Positions 49,900 through 59,159 are shown, counted from the stretch's first letter. The stretch is 64,000 nucleotides of DNA from Prorocentrum cordatum (GCA_963575745.1 CAUYUJ010014762.1:214793-278792); one strand, 5' to 3'. Notes: a model not told the origin generated them from the letters alone. Made by a program: numbers and translations.

Positions 49900-50631
49900 C
49901 GAGGCCCGTATTCGGGCCACCGTTTCGCCGTTGTTTTGGAAGAGCCACGGTATCGTAGAATACTGGCGCACTCTCGCGGATGGCACGCCACCGTACAAGG
50001 TGCCACCTGCCACGTGGATTCATGCCAAGCGAGCTGCGGAAGACGAAAAAGCCTCTGCAGCTCGCGACGCGCGGCGTGCAAGGGTCCAGCGATCCCTCTC
50101 CTTTGTCCTCCACGCCTCCCTCTTCCCTTTGCTGAGACCCTAGCACGCCGCCTCCACGCCGCGCTGCCCGACCTCACACTGCCACGCGATCTGTCTGCGC
50201 GATGGCAAGTGCTCTCCAGCCATCTGTCTCGCAAGCCCCCAGCCATTCGCTGGGCAGTTTACAAAACCCTCGCAGGAGCGTGGTGGACGACCCACCGCTT
50301 CCCGTTCGGCCCGCGCAAGACTTGCCTCCTCGGATGTGAAGCCTGCCCCGATCGCCTCGGCCATTACCTCACCTGTCCCCGCCCTCATCACTTCCTTGCA
50401 TTACCTCGCTCCTTCCTCTCCCCCGACCCTCTCGTACGCATCGGCCTTGGCTCGGAAGAGCAGCACACCAGTCCTGAACACTCTATATCTGAAGCCGTCC
50501 GAAGAACGGCACTGTCCTTTCACTTTTATAACAAACTGCGTATCATTACGCACGCCGCGCCGAGCGCCGCGCTTCTTTACACTACAGGCACCGAGTGCCT
50601 AGCAACTGCACGGCACGCGATGCGGCCATAG
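49900..50631 (+). pseudogene. LINE C-terminal region with CCHC zinc motif
   Basis: Reads RLHAALPDLTLPRDLSARWQ and AIRWAVYKTLAGAWWTTHRF, then CLLGCEACPDRLGHYLTCPR. This C-x3-C ... H-x4-C arrangement is typical of the end of LINE ORF2. The stop is at 50629. The junction with the RT thumb is blurred by a C-run at 49747-49762. Confidence 0.75.
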
Positions 50632-50719
50632 ACTGAGACAAGCGGACGCGCGGTCACTTGCCCTCTTCTCGCGTCTTGCCCGCTTGCCCTCGTCTCGCCC
50701 TTTCTTGGTACGGTCGCTC

Positions 50720-50940
50720 CTTCTCCTCCTCCTCCTCCTCCTCCTCCTCCTCCTCCTGCTCCTCCTCCTGCTCCTCCTCCCCGTCCCCCTCCTCCTCCTC
50801 CTCCTCATCCTCCTCTTCCTCCTCCTCCTCCTCCTCCTCCTCCTCCTCCTCCTCCTCCTCCTCCTCCTCCTCCCCCTCTTCCTCCTCCTCCTCCTCCTCC
50901 TCCTCCTCCTCCTCCTCCACCTCCTCCCCCCTCCTCCTCC
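50720..50940. repeat. (CTC)n microsatellite after the LINE
   Basis: About 220 bases of CTC with CTG and CCC changes. It may be the expanded 3' tail of the element or an unrelated tract. Confidence 0.92.
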
Positions 50941-51069
50941 GCCAGAGAGGGCACCAGCCACACACCTAGGCAGATCCTGGCCAGGCCGAGCCAGGGGCCA
51001 GGAGGAGCCCGGCCAGGATCGGCGTAGGCGTGCAGCTATTGCGAGGACCGTCGAGGGCGAGGTGCCGGT

Positions 51070-51570
51070 TCGGCGCCCAGGGTCGAGGATCCGGCCCGAA
51101 GGGCAGGCCAAGGAGGGAGAGGAGCAGTGACGAGGAGCAGATGGATCGCCCTCGAGGCGCAATGACGAGTGATGACGAGGAGTAGTGACGGGGATCGCCC
51201 TCGCTTGGCGGGGGGGGGGAGAACGAGGGCCGACGAGGGCGAGTCGCCAGCTCGACGCCCAGGGACGAGGATCCGGCCCGAGGGGTGGTCCAGGGAGGGG
51301 GCGGAGTAGTGACGAGGGGCAGGTGGAGCAGCATCGGGAGCAGGAGGAGAAGAGAGGAGGAGCAGGAGGAGTACGTGAGAATCCCCCTGGCTTGTGGCTC
51401 TTCGGTGGCGCACCCCAGCAGCCGAAAAGGGGCCGGCGCGGCGCCCAGGGACAAGGATCTGGCCCGAGGAGTGGTCCAAGGAAGGGGCGGAGTAATGACG
51501 AGGAGCAGATGAAGCACCATCAGGAGCAGGATAAGGAGAGGGGAGGAGGAGCAGGAGGAGCGCGTTGCCC
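51070..51570. repeat. About 184-bp minisatellite, three units
   Basis: CGCCCAGGG-CGAGGATCCGGCCCGA occurs at about 51074, 51256 and 51442. Each is followed by GGTCCA(A/G)GGA(A/G)GGGGCGGAGTA and TGACGAGGAGCAG. Confidence 0.85.
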
Positions 51571-51661
51571 TCGGAAGCGCTGCCTAGGAGCTGCGCAGAC
51601 CTGGCCTGGAGGTCCTGGCAAGCTCTTGCGAAGACCAGCCCTCCCCTCCCCACGGGCCGCC

Positions 51662-51805
51662 TCGAAGGCACGAAGTTATTCGCGCTTTGCGGCTCGGCTC
51701 CGATCCTTCATCCACCTCTTCTCTCCTTGGGGGCAGTGCGACAGCGCGAAGTTATTCGCGTTTCGCGCAGCGCGAAGCACGAAGTTAGGCGCCCTGGAGC
51801 TGACA
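51662..51805. repeat. GCGAAGTTATTCGCG palindromic repeat, copy 1
   Basis: CGAAGTTATTCGCGCTTTGC and GCGAAGTTATTCGCGTTTCG, then GGCGCCCTGGAGCTG. Related to 61745-61970, where GCGAAGCTATTCGCGCTTCG and GAGCCCTAGAAGCTG occur. Confidence 0.65.
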
Positions 51806-52074
51806 CTCCCACCGATCGGGTGTGCCCGTGCCCCACGGTCGGCTCGGCCGAGACGGTCCGCGTGGCGCGCTGCGTCCCCCGCCCCATTTGGATGAAACCA
51901 CCCCAAGAAGTCCACTCTGACGACGACGACGACGACAAGCCCCCGTGCCCCTTCGGCGACAGGTGCTCGCCTCGCCCCACCGGCCCGCCTCGGTCGCCAG
52001 CCAGGCGCCCGTGGGCCAGGACCCGTCCACCCCGCCCCCGCCGCGCCAGGCCCCGCAGCGGCCTCCTCTTCCTC

Positions 52075-52245
52075 CCTCCTCCTCCTCCTCCTCCTCCTCC
52101 TCCCCCTCCTCCTCCTCCTCCTCCCTCCTCTCCTCCTCCATCTCCTCCACCTCCTCCTCCTCCTGCTCCTCCTCCACCTCCTCCCTCCTCCTCCTCCTCC
52201 TCCTCCTCCTCCACCTTCTCCCTCCTCCCCCTCCTCCTCCTCCTC
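52075..52245. repeat. (CTC)n microsatellite
   Basis: CTC triplets with CACC and CTGC interruptions. A short (GAC)n lies at 51918-51936. Confidence 0.92.
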
Positions 52246-52439
52246 AGCCATTTCAGGCCAGATGCGATGCAAGCTGGCTGATCCGTGGCACTCCATAGTA
52301 GGCCCGTCCTTCCTCGGCACATGCGCGCTCGCCGAAGGTAGGTTTGTGGCTGGCCGCCTGTCACCGTTGGGAAATACAACCCTTTGGGCTGCGAATTCCT
52401 GGGACCAACTTTAAGATATTGCTGCTACTACTCCGAACT

Positions 52440-53640
52440 TCGACGTGCTGGCTTTGGTGGGCACAAAACGAAGGACCACCCGCGGCACTGCCACTCGGCG
52501 GAGATGCATGGGGACGAGGACTCTCCATGAAGCTGGGTGGGAGGTGTCGCCGTTTACGAATTCCTCGTGCGGATGTGCTGTGTGGTGGGGCCGCGGTGTT
52601 CGGCCTGAGCATGTCATACGGTGCGAGGCCGCCCCCGCTCCGCTCCAAGGGCGTGGCCTCCACTGCCGTGCGCGATCTGGCATCCTCGACCTGTCTGTCA
52701 TCGTGTGCTACTTTCCACCTCGGCCGCGGACATCAGCGGCGTGGGGCAACTACGAGTGCATCGTGAGGCTACATGGCGTGGTTGGCCGAGCAGCTGGCGA
52801 AAGTGCCGCAGCGGAGCACCCCTATTGTTTGCACCGACCTCAACGATGGCGTCGGCATGGAGTGTGCCGAGGGCCGATGGACGTTTGACGGCCGTGATGT
52901 TGTTCCCGAGTCCTCGGCCACACGAGGCCACCTTGCGGGGCCGCTCTTCGCCGAGCTGCTGGACACGCATGGCATGCAGATCGCGAATATGCAGGTTGGT
53001 TTTGCTCACACGTATTTAGGCAACCTGGGCGCGAGCAGCTGCATCGACATGATTGTTCTGCCTGGGGCGCTTGTTCGGGCCGTACGAAGTGCTGGACCTC
53101 TTCAGCGGGCCAGTCGGAAGCTCTTCGCCGGGATCTGCGCCTATGTTTGGCCGAAGCCCCGACGGCGGAACGCGAGGCAGAGGTGGCGGAGGCACCCAAG
53201 GAGGCTACCAAGGCGATTCGGGCCTACCTTGCTGCAGAGGGCCGACGCCGACGCGCTGCACTTGTGGGCGAGGCATGCGAGCTGTGGCGCCAGATGCGAG
53301 TCGCCGAATCGTTTCGTCGTTTCAGAAGGGCGGCGAGCTCGCGCTTCGGACCCAAGAAGCGGGACTATCTTTCTGTGCACGGGGTCGTTGACTCTTCCGA
53401 ACAGCTGATTGAGCAGTTCGCGAAGACCGGCCCCGTGGGCGGCATGGCTGCCAACGAAGATTGATGACTGGGAGGCATGGCGTAGCGAGTGCCTCTCTTT
53501 CCGACCGCCGCTGCCGCCGCTGGATTCTGCTCATAGGTCCGCCGCGGCAGCTGATTATTCTTTGTTCGCGAAGGACTCAGTAAGGCGAGTCAGCGACGAG
53601 CTGTTCCTGAATGGGCTGTACCACTCGAGCTGTGGTGGTT
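52440..53640 (+). pseudogene. Fragment of a second LINE (EEP endonuclease and linker)
   Basis: In shifting frames: AAPAPLQGRGLHCRARSGIL with DLSVIVCYFPPRP (EEP beta strand and the YFPPRP turn seen in dinoflagellate LINEs), then STPIVCTDLNDGVGME (in the position of GDFN) and ASSCIDMIVLPGALVRAV (in the position of the IDYI/V motif). Next comes the helical linker RAALVGEACELWRQMRVAES with RFGPKKRDY, and FRPPLPPLDSAHRSAAAADY. At least two frameshifts. No RT follows before the gap at 53901, so the copy is truncated or continues in missing sequence. It differs clearly from the 44.3-kb element, so it belongs to another subfamily. Confidence 0.6.
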
Positions 53641-53825
53641 GATGTGCCACCCGAGTACAGGCGTTTCTAGGAGAGGCTCAGCGCTCGGCACTTCCACAGC
53701 GCGCATCGAGGCTCCCCTGTTCAACGTAGCATTGTTCGACAGGTTTGTGCTCATCCGACGCTCCTCTCGCCTCCCTATTCGCTGGCACCGTAGCAGCGGT
53801 GCACTGGTCCCACGCAAGGGGGGCA

Positions 53826-53900
53826 AGGAGGAGGAGGATGAGGAGAATGGTGAGGATCAGGAGGAAGAGGAGGAGGAGGAGGAGGAGGAGGAGGAGGAGG
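53826..53900. repeat. (GGA)n microsatellite bordering the gap
   Basis: GAGGAG triplets running into the N stretch. Confidence 0.9.
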
Positions 53901-54000
53901 NNNNNNNNNNNNNNNNNNNNNNNNNNNNNNNNNNNNNNNNNNNNNNNNNNNNNNNNNNNNNNNNNNNNNNNNNNNNNNNNNNNNNNNNNNNNNNNNNNNN
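53901..54000. other. Assembly gap (100 N)
   Basis: Exactly 100 N of unknown true size between a GGA tract and CTCCTCGATCGACTGGG. Confidence 1.
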
Positions 54001-54070
54001 CTCCTCGATCGACTGGGCCCCTCGCCTCCTCGACTGGGCCCCTGGGGCTCCCGTGGTTCTAGGCCTCCCA

Positions 54071-54295
54071 GATGGGGTCCGAGTATAGATTGGGTCGGAG
54101 GATCGCGTCGCATCGCCGATGCGCTCGTCGATGCGGCTCGATGCGGAGCTCGAGTTCCTCCACGCCGACGGCGCCGACGCATCGCCGACGTCGCTGGTGC
54201 ATCGCCATGCATCGACGATACATCGCCGATGCATCGCATCGGCGATGCAGCGCGATCCTGCGACCCCATCTATTCGGACCCCATCCAGGGGGCCC
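54071..54295. mobile_element. Long-TIR element (GATGGGGTCCGA, GCATCGCCGATG interior)
   Basis: 225 bases. GATGGGGTCCGA at the left and TCGGACCCCATC at the right. Pairing continues inward through GGATCGCGTCGCATCGCCGA for about 50 bases with a few mismatches. The interior repeats GCATCGCCGATG and ACATCGCCGATGCATCG. It lies 250 bases upstream of the PRCC-like start codon, so it could fall in its promoter or 5' leader. Confidence 0.85.
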
Positions 54296-54548
54296 CTCGT
54301 GGTGACAAAGAACGTGCGCCGCATGCCTCGGCATGACCACAGCAGGGGGCCAGGGGAGAACCCATATCTGCCCACGCTTCCCGGGCCCTCCTCTGCGCCC
54401 GCCTCCCCCACCGTGGCCCACATGTTCGCGCCTGAGCAGCGCCTGCTTTTTTGCCTCTGCCCGTGCCTGCCGCCGCCTGCGCGCGGAGCAGCGGCCACTC
54501 GGGCTCACGCGGCCGGCGCAGCCGGAGAGCCGCGCGGCCGGGCCGCCG

Positions 54549-56817
54549 ATGCTGGTGGGCGGCTACAGCAGCAGCGAGGAGGGCGAGGAGGGCGGGGAGG
54601 CGGCCGCCTCGGGGGCCGGGCCCGCGCCGGCGGCCGCGGCCGCGGCGGCGGCGGCGGCGGCGGAGGGCGGCGCCGCGAGGCGGAAGCGCGTGGACTACGC
54701 GAAGCTGCCCGTGTCGAGGCCGCTGCAGCTCGACGCCGGGCCCAGCGAGGCCGAGGCCGAGGCGCCCCTGGCGGGGGCGGCGGCCCTCGAGGCGAGGCGG
54801 CTGGCCGCCGGGAGGAGCCCAGGCCCAATTCAACGGTGTTTGGGCGATGTCGTGGGCCGTTGTTCGTTTCGACGTCGTGTTTTGCAGCAGAGGCGGCTTG
54901 GAGGCAAAACGAGGGACAACGACAGCAACACGAAAACTGCAAGCACAGTTTTGGTTGATTCCCAGAGGAGCCTGCTGGCGTCCCTGCCCGCGCCGAGGGC
55001 CACTCTGGGCTCGGAGACCTCCCTAGGCGGGGGCGGGAGCAAGCTGGACCTGTCGGGCGTGGGCCGCGCGAGGAAGAGGCCCTCGGCTCTACGCTCCCGT
55101 CGGGCACGTCCCTCTACGGAGGAATATCCAAAAATGAACAAAAAATCAGGGGACGCGTTTTCGACTATCCTTGGCTATTTTGGAGTGTCCTTGGCTATGT
55201 TTCATTCTTCTTCCAAAATCCGCCTGTGTGGCAGGACATGCCCGACCTAACTTATACGTCTACGCGCAAGAGTGGCCCTGCGCCCCGACTCAACTTCTGG
55301 TGTGGGTCCACGGGGGTCCCGCCAGCACCTCGCTGGCGCGCTGAGGCGAAGCGGCCCCCCGGAGCCGCGCGCCACGGGGTCACTCTGGCCCAGGGTCGCT
55401 CTTAAGCTTAAGTCGGGCCTGACCCTCTACAGGGGGAATGTTCAAAAATCGGAGGTTGGGGGAGATCGAAGTGGAACGGAGAGCCCCCCACCGGGAAATC
55501 GCTTTCGGTTTCGTGTTCGTGCGTTCCGTGCGTGCGGGCGAGGCGAAGCTGCGTGGGCGGGCGAGAGGAAAGTCTCCTGTGGCTGAGGCGCGGCCGGACC
55601 AGATGATTCTCCCTCTGGCAAGCGGTGGCGCGCGGTGTCCCACCGGTGTCCCGCCGGTGTCCCGCTTGTGGCTGGGCCCCGGCCGGACCAAATGATTCTC
55701 CCTCTGGCAAGCGGTGGCGCGCGGTGTCCCGCCAGTGTCCCGCCGGTGTCCCGCCGGTGTCCCGCCGGTGTCCCGGGGGCCCAAACGGCCCTCCAAGCCC
55801 TTTCAAAATGAACTAAATCAATAATTAGTTCGTTGGTTCCGGGGGGGGGGAGAATGATACCAGGGCGCCCAAGAGCGAAGGATGACGTAAACAAGTCGAC
55901 ACCAAGGCTCCCAAGAGCGAGCGGCAACGCAACAATCACCACTGTTGCCCAGTGCTAGCTCCCCTCCCCCCCAACCTCCTTATCACCCGCAGGGTGGTCG
56001 TATAGGTAGCCAAAACATAGCCTGGTGATATTTTTTGACCATTTTGGAGTATTTTAAAGATATGTTTTATTTTTCGTCGAAAATCCCCCTGTAGGGGGGG
56101 GGCACGCCCGACTTAATCTGAAGCGTGCAGCCGCGAGGCCCGCGGAGCCGACGGCGGACGCCGTGGCCAAGCTGCTGCGGCCGGCGGACGACTTCAGCAG
56201 CGTGCCCGAGGGCCTGCACTCGCACCCGCTGTTCAAGGACGGCGGCGCGGCCGCCGGCGCGGACGGGCCCTCGCAGGACGACCTCGCGCAGATGAGGGCG
56301 ACCAAGGCCGTGGCCGAGATCCGGGCCCAGGACACAGGGCTCGTTTCGACACCTCCGATTCGATTCGATTCGATTTCGATGGCTTCCGATTCCGATTCGA
56401 TTCGACTTGGGATTCCGATTTGGGTTCCGACTTCTTATTGAAGGCCTACTAGCCTGCCGATTTCCGCCGATTCGACTTTTTCCGACTCGAATGCCGATTT
56501 CCGATCGCCGATCGGACTTATCGATTCGATTCTGCGCTCTCCTGCAGGACATGATGGATCCCGACTGGTCCATGAACAACCTCATCCACGGGGGGCCTGG
56601 GCTCCACAGCGGCAAGACGGTGGCCGAGGAGGTGAGCATGTACGAGACGGAGGCGTGGAAGAAGACCACCCTGGCCAACCCGAACCGCACCCAGAAGCGC
56701 AAGCACCAGATCAACTGGCTCGCGCAGGAAGCGATCGACAAGGAGGCAGAGATGCTCGACCGCCAGGCGAACGGCAGAATGAGCAAGGGGCAGACTGCGA
56801 TGAAGTACGGCTGGTGA
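54549..56817 (+). CDS. PRCC: PRCC-like (mitotic checkpoint/splicing-associated) protein, at least four exons
   Basis: PRCC family proteins are nuclear, associated with splicing factors and, in animals, MAD2B. Exon 1, 54549-54814, starts at ATG: MLVGGYSSSEEGEEGG, a poly-Ala stretch, then KRVDYAKLPVSRPLQL. Exon 2 from 54968 restores RLAAGRSLLASLPAPRATLG, the family SLLxxLPAP motif, and runs to about 55094. Exon 3, about 56110-56330: KLLRPADDFSSVPEGLHSHP to AVAEIRAQ. Exon 4, 56548-56817: DMMDPDWSMNNLIHGG, then QKRKHQINWLAQEAIDKEAE and GRMSKGQTAMKYGW-stop. This matches the conserved PRCC C-terminus (RKHQI.YL..QA ... Q...KYGF). Introns 1 and 3 are GA-AG with AG|GA junctions. Intron 1 is an introner-type MITE. 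Intron 2 (about 1 kb) is a patchwork of MITEs, and its exact junctions, with possible extra exonic sequence at 55266-55400, are unresolved. Confidence 0.8.
54815..54967 (+). mobile_element. Introner: MITE forming intron 1 of the PRCC-like gene (family copy 2)
   Basis: GAGGAGCC at 54812-54819 is repeated at 54965-54972 and flanks a 145-base element of the same family as 28061-28207 and 57314-57461 (AACGGTGTTTGGGCGATG, TCGTGGGCCGTT). Splicing as AG|GAGCCC ... CCCAGAG|GAGCC removes the element with one target copy and restores the SLLASLPAP frame. The 153-base intron has no in-frame stop, so retention also keeps the frame. Confidence 0.85.
55097..55258. mobile_element. MITE family AAGTCGGGC-TGTCCC-CTACAGG, copy 2, within PRCC intron 2
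   Basis: CCGTCGGGCACGTCCCTCTA at the left is inverted as CAGGACATGCCCGACC at the right. TCTACGC stands on both flanks (55088-55094 and 55259-55265), a probable 7-base target duplication. Confidence 0.75.
55402..56110. mobile_element. Large MITE-B-ended segment within PRCC intron 2
   Basis: TTAAGTCGGGCCTGACCCTC with CTACAGGGGGAAT at the left and CCCCCTGTAGGGGGGGGCAC with GCCCGACTTAA at the right (ends about 56116) form a 700-base bracket. Inside is the inverted copy of the 2736-3115 repeat, then ordinary sequence and an AT-rich end (TTTTTCGTCGAAAATC) like that of 13422-13654. Confidence 0.6.
55440..55775 (-). repeat. Composite dispersed repeat, copy 2 (inverted relative to 2736-3115)
   Basis: Reverse complement of 2736-3115: the unique segment first (55445-55590, GGAGATCGAAGTGGAACGGA), then two units of about 93 bases with CGGTGTCCCGCCGGTGTCCC. 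Confidence 0.85.
56331..56547 (+). other. PRCC intron 3, GA-AG, rich in GATTCCGATTCG
   Basis: Starts GACACAGGG after GCCCAG and ends CTCCTGCAG before GACATG. CAGGACA occurs at both junctions. The interior is a run of ATTCGATTCC/CCGATTTCCGAT short repeats and not a member of the intron-1 family. Confidence 0.75.
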
Positions 56818-56873
56818 GGCGGCCAGGCCAGCAGACTGCCGCTATCCGCGACACCTCTCCTGATCGCCCCCCA

Positions 56874-57060
56874 ACATACTTATACTATGTGTTCGTCGCC
56901 CCCCCATGGGCGGCGCGCGCACCGAGAACTCTTCTAGTGTATGCGTCGTGGCGGGCGCTTTCTGGCCACGCCGCTCGGGAAACGATGTACTACAGGATGG
57001 GTAGACTGTATGTTCAGGTCGGACGCGCGCCTCCCAGGAGGACACATAGTGTCAGTATGT
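56874..57060. mobile_element. MITE family ACATACT, copy 3
   Basis: 187 bases. ACATACTTATACTATGTGTT at the left against AGAGACATACTGACACTATGTGTC (reverse complement of the right end). It starts 57 bases after the PRCC stop. CCTGATCG-CCCCCCA flanks both sides (56861 and 57077), a possible imperfect target duplication. Confidence 0.88.
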
Positions 57061-57103
57061 CTCTGTGCGCCCCATTCCTGATCGTCCCCCCACCCCCCCA
57101 CCC

Positions 57104-57671
57104 GAGAAGACCAGCAACCAAAAGTCGTGACAAGTCACAGTGCAGTGACGCAGAAATGCGGCCAGAGCCCCGACCCTGCCCTTCAGATGCGGCACCTGTC
57201 GAGCCGCTTCGGTGCGCGAGGGGGTCCCGGGGGCAGGGCTCGGGGCGAGCGCGTCCCTGCTGTGGATGTTTCCCCCGGCGCCCGGAGGCCTGGTCTGACA
57301 GCTGCTCTCGCTCGCAGGGCTGGACCTGAACGGCGCTTTGGGCGATTTCTTTGGGCCGTTTTCGTTTCGACTCCGTTTTGTGGTAAAGGCGGATTCGAGA
57401 CAGAAGCGAGGGACAACGAAAGCAAAACGAAACCGAAGAACACCGTTTAAGTGCAGCCCCGGCCGATAAGGCCAGATACCCGAAGTCGTGAAAAGTCACA
57501 ATGCAGTGACGCAAAAATGCATACGGCCAGAGCCCCGACACCGCCCTTCAGATGCGGCATCTGTCGCGCCGCTTCGGTGCGCGAGGGGGTCCCGGGGGCC
57601 GGGCTCGGGGCGAGCGCGTCCCTGCTGTGGATGTTTCCCCCGGCGCCCGGAGGCCTGGTTTGACTGGTGCC

Positions 57672-57674
<3 letters not shown>
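57104..57674. repeat. Duplicated 210-bp segment around an introner-family MITE
   Basis: 57104-57312 and 57465-57674 align throughout (AAGTCGTGA.AAGTCACA.TGCAGTGACGCA, GCCAGAGCCCCGAC, TGCGCGAGGGGGTCCCGGGG, GTGGATGTTTCCCCCGGCGC). Between them lies the MITE at 57314-57461. The second copy runs into a CT microsatellite (57677-57715). Confidence 0.9.
57314..57461. mobile_element. Introner-family MITE, copy 3
   Basis: 148 bases. GCAGGGCTGGACCTGAACGG at the left, and CGTTTAAGTGCAGCCCCGG at the right as its imperfect inverse. Interior TTTGGGCGATTTCTTTGGGC and GTTTTCGTTTCGACTCCGTT as in copies 1 and 2. Confidence 0.85.
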
Positions 57675-57702
<28 letters not shown>

Positions 57703-57714
57703 CCTCTCCCTCCA

Positions 57715-57915
57715 GCCTTGTGGAGGACGATCAACGGAGAGAGAGCATGTTGACAAATAATCTCCAGATGTCTAAAACACGTGTTCAAACATGGGTTAGA
57801 TATATGTAAACACATGTTTGAAACATTGTGTTGAACACGTCTTGCACGTGTTAAACACATTGTTTTACTCAACGGTCGGATTGTTGGAGTGTCCCTGGTC
57901 ATGGCATCCACAAGG
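57715..57915. repeat. Dispersed repeat rich in ACATGT palindromes, copy 2
   Basis: TTGTGGAGGACGATCAACGG, then ACACGTGTTCAAACATGGG, AACACATGTTTGAAAC and TTGGAGTGTCCCTGGTCATG. Colinear with 6190-6395. Confidence 0.75.
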
Positions 57916-58089
57916 CTTGACAGTTGCTCTCGCTCGCTCTCTCTCCCTCTCCCTCCAGCCCCCCGCACCTTCGAGGAGAGGGTCGCCCGCAGGGGGCGCC
58001 GGCGCGATCGCGCTGCTCGCGTCGGGGCCCATGTGCCAGAGCGCCAGACCTCTCCGGCACACGGGGGCGGCGCAGGGTTTGGACGCCCG

Positions 58090-58260
58090 ACATGGGTACG
58101 GAAAACATGGGTACAATGCCCAACAACAAATGTTGTCCCAAACCAACAGCGGCCGCTGTCTCGAATGGACACAGGCCGCGGCGGCGTGGACAGCGAATCC
58201 TGTTCAAAGTGAACAGGAACTGCTGTTGGCCATTGTACCCCTTCCTTCCGTACCCATTTC
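58090..58260. mobile_element. TIR element (ATGGGTACGGAA...GGGTACAATG)
   Basis: CATGGGTACGGAAAACATGG with GTACAATGCCCAACA at the left pairs with TGTTGGCCATTGTACCCC and TTCCGTACCCAT at the right: about 38 bases with a few mismatches. Inner palindrome TCCTGTTCAAAGTGAACAGGA at 58198. Confidence 0.88.
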
Positions 58261-58285
58261 GTGCGTGCAGACAGGGGGCGCGAAG

Positions 58286-58720
58286 ACCACCGCGCACCGC
58301 GCATCGCTGGGCGCGTCGCGCGCAGTTACGCGAGCGACCCAAAAAACAAAGCCTCGAGACACCTCCAAGTCGGGAGGGAAAGAAACACTCAGACACAATG
58401 AATCGCCGATTCCCCAGCAAATAATGGGAAAACATTGGAAGTGGGGGGGACAACAACCAAGAAGATGTGGGAGCATATGGGGAATCCTGTTATTTGTGTT
58501 TGTTAATTTGTGTGTCCCCAGTCCCCTTCACCAAAGGCCTCCAGAAAAAAAAAAGCGAGGGCCCCCCCCCCCAGACAACCGCGCACCGCGCGTCTCGCTG
58601 GGCGGCCCGCGACGCGCGACTTCCCGTGAGCGGACCCAGAACACACCTCGAGACGCCCCCCAATAGGCCTCCAGAGGAAAAAAAAGGCGAGGGCCTCCCC
58701 CCCCCCAAAAAAGGCGTCCG
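58286..58720. repeat. Duplicated GCGCACCGCGC...CCTCGAGAC segment and A-run/C-run units
   Basis: 58292-58365 and 58578-58663 are diverged copies. GGCCTCCAGAAAAAAAAAAG at 58541 and GGCCTCCAGAGGAAAAAAAA at 58667 form a 126-base tandem pair. Between them (58373-58530) is a repeat shared with 60731-60885. Confidence 0.75.
58373..58530. repeat. Dispersed repeat GGGAGGGAAAGAA...TTGTGTGTCCC, copy 1
   Basis: Shares ACACTCAGACACA, AATCG-CGATTCCC, GGGAAGTGGGGGG and TTTGTGTGTCCCCAG with 60731-60885. Confidence 0.75.
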
Positions 58721-59159
58721 ACACTCTCCGGCGAGCCTCGAGCGCTCCTCCCAGGAACCCCCGAGGCGCCTCCCCGGCGGGGCCCGGGGCCGGCCGCGGA
58801 CGGGGAACCCGGAGGAGGCGTGCCGAGAGCCCAAGGGTCGCTCGGGGGCCCTCTCGGGGCCTCCCGCGCCCGAGGCGGATGTCTCTCTGCGGGTGCTGGC
58901 CGAGGCGGCGCGGCCGATGGCGCCAGCCCTTGGGGGGGCAGTCCGGGGCGTGCTCGCCCCAGGGTTATAGCCGTGATCACAAGGAAGACTTTCGAGCGCC
59001 CAAGAGAGTACCGAAACCCAAGGGTTGTCACGTGTCGGGCCGTGGGAGACGCTCGTCCGGCACTGTGTCGACACTCTTTTGGCACTTTTCGGGATGCTCG
59101 AAATTATTTCTGGGATGTGGTCCTTGAGTAGGATGGGAACAACATAACTCAGGGTTAGG

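Larger units (their letters stand above)
44312..50631 (+). mobile_element. LINE-type retrotransposon with DinoSL relics, nearly full length, frameshifted
   Basis: In order: spliced-leader relics, RS-rich/Gln-rich/coiled-coil ORF1, a repeat-rich spacer, an EEP endonuclease, reverse transcriptase and a C-terminal CCHC motif. A CTC microsatellite follows from 50720. No LTR or terminal inverted repeats. The coding parts lie in all three + frames, with at least eight shifts and two in-frame stops (44865, 49071), so the copy is inactive as sequenced. Long homopolymers (G-run at 46629, C-run at 49747) could hide assembly errors. The catalytic RT residues survive, so decay is recent. Confidence 0.88.

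Noticed and set aside
54270-54833. Minus-strand frame over PRCC exon 1
   Set aside because: Shadow of the Ala/Gly-rich exon.
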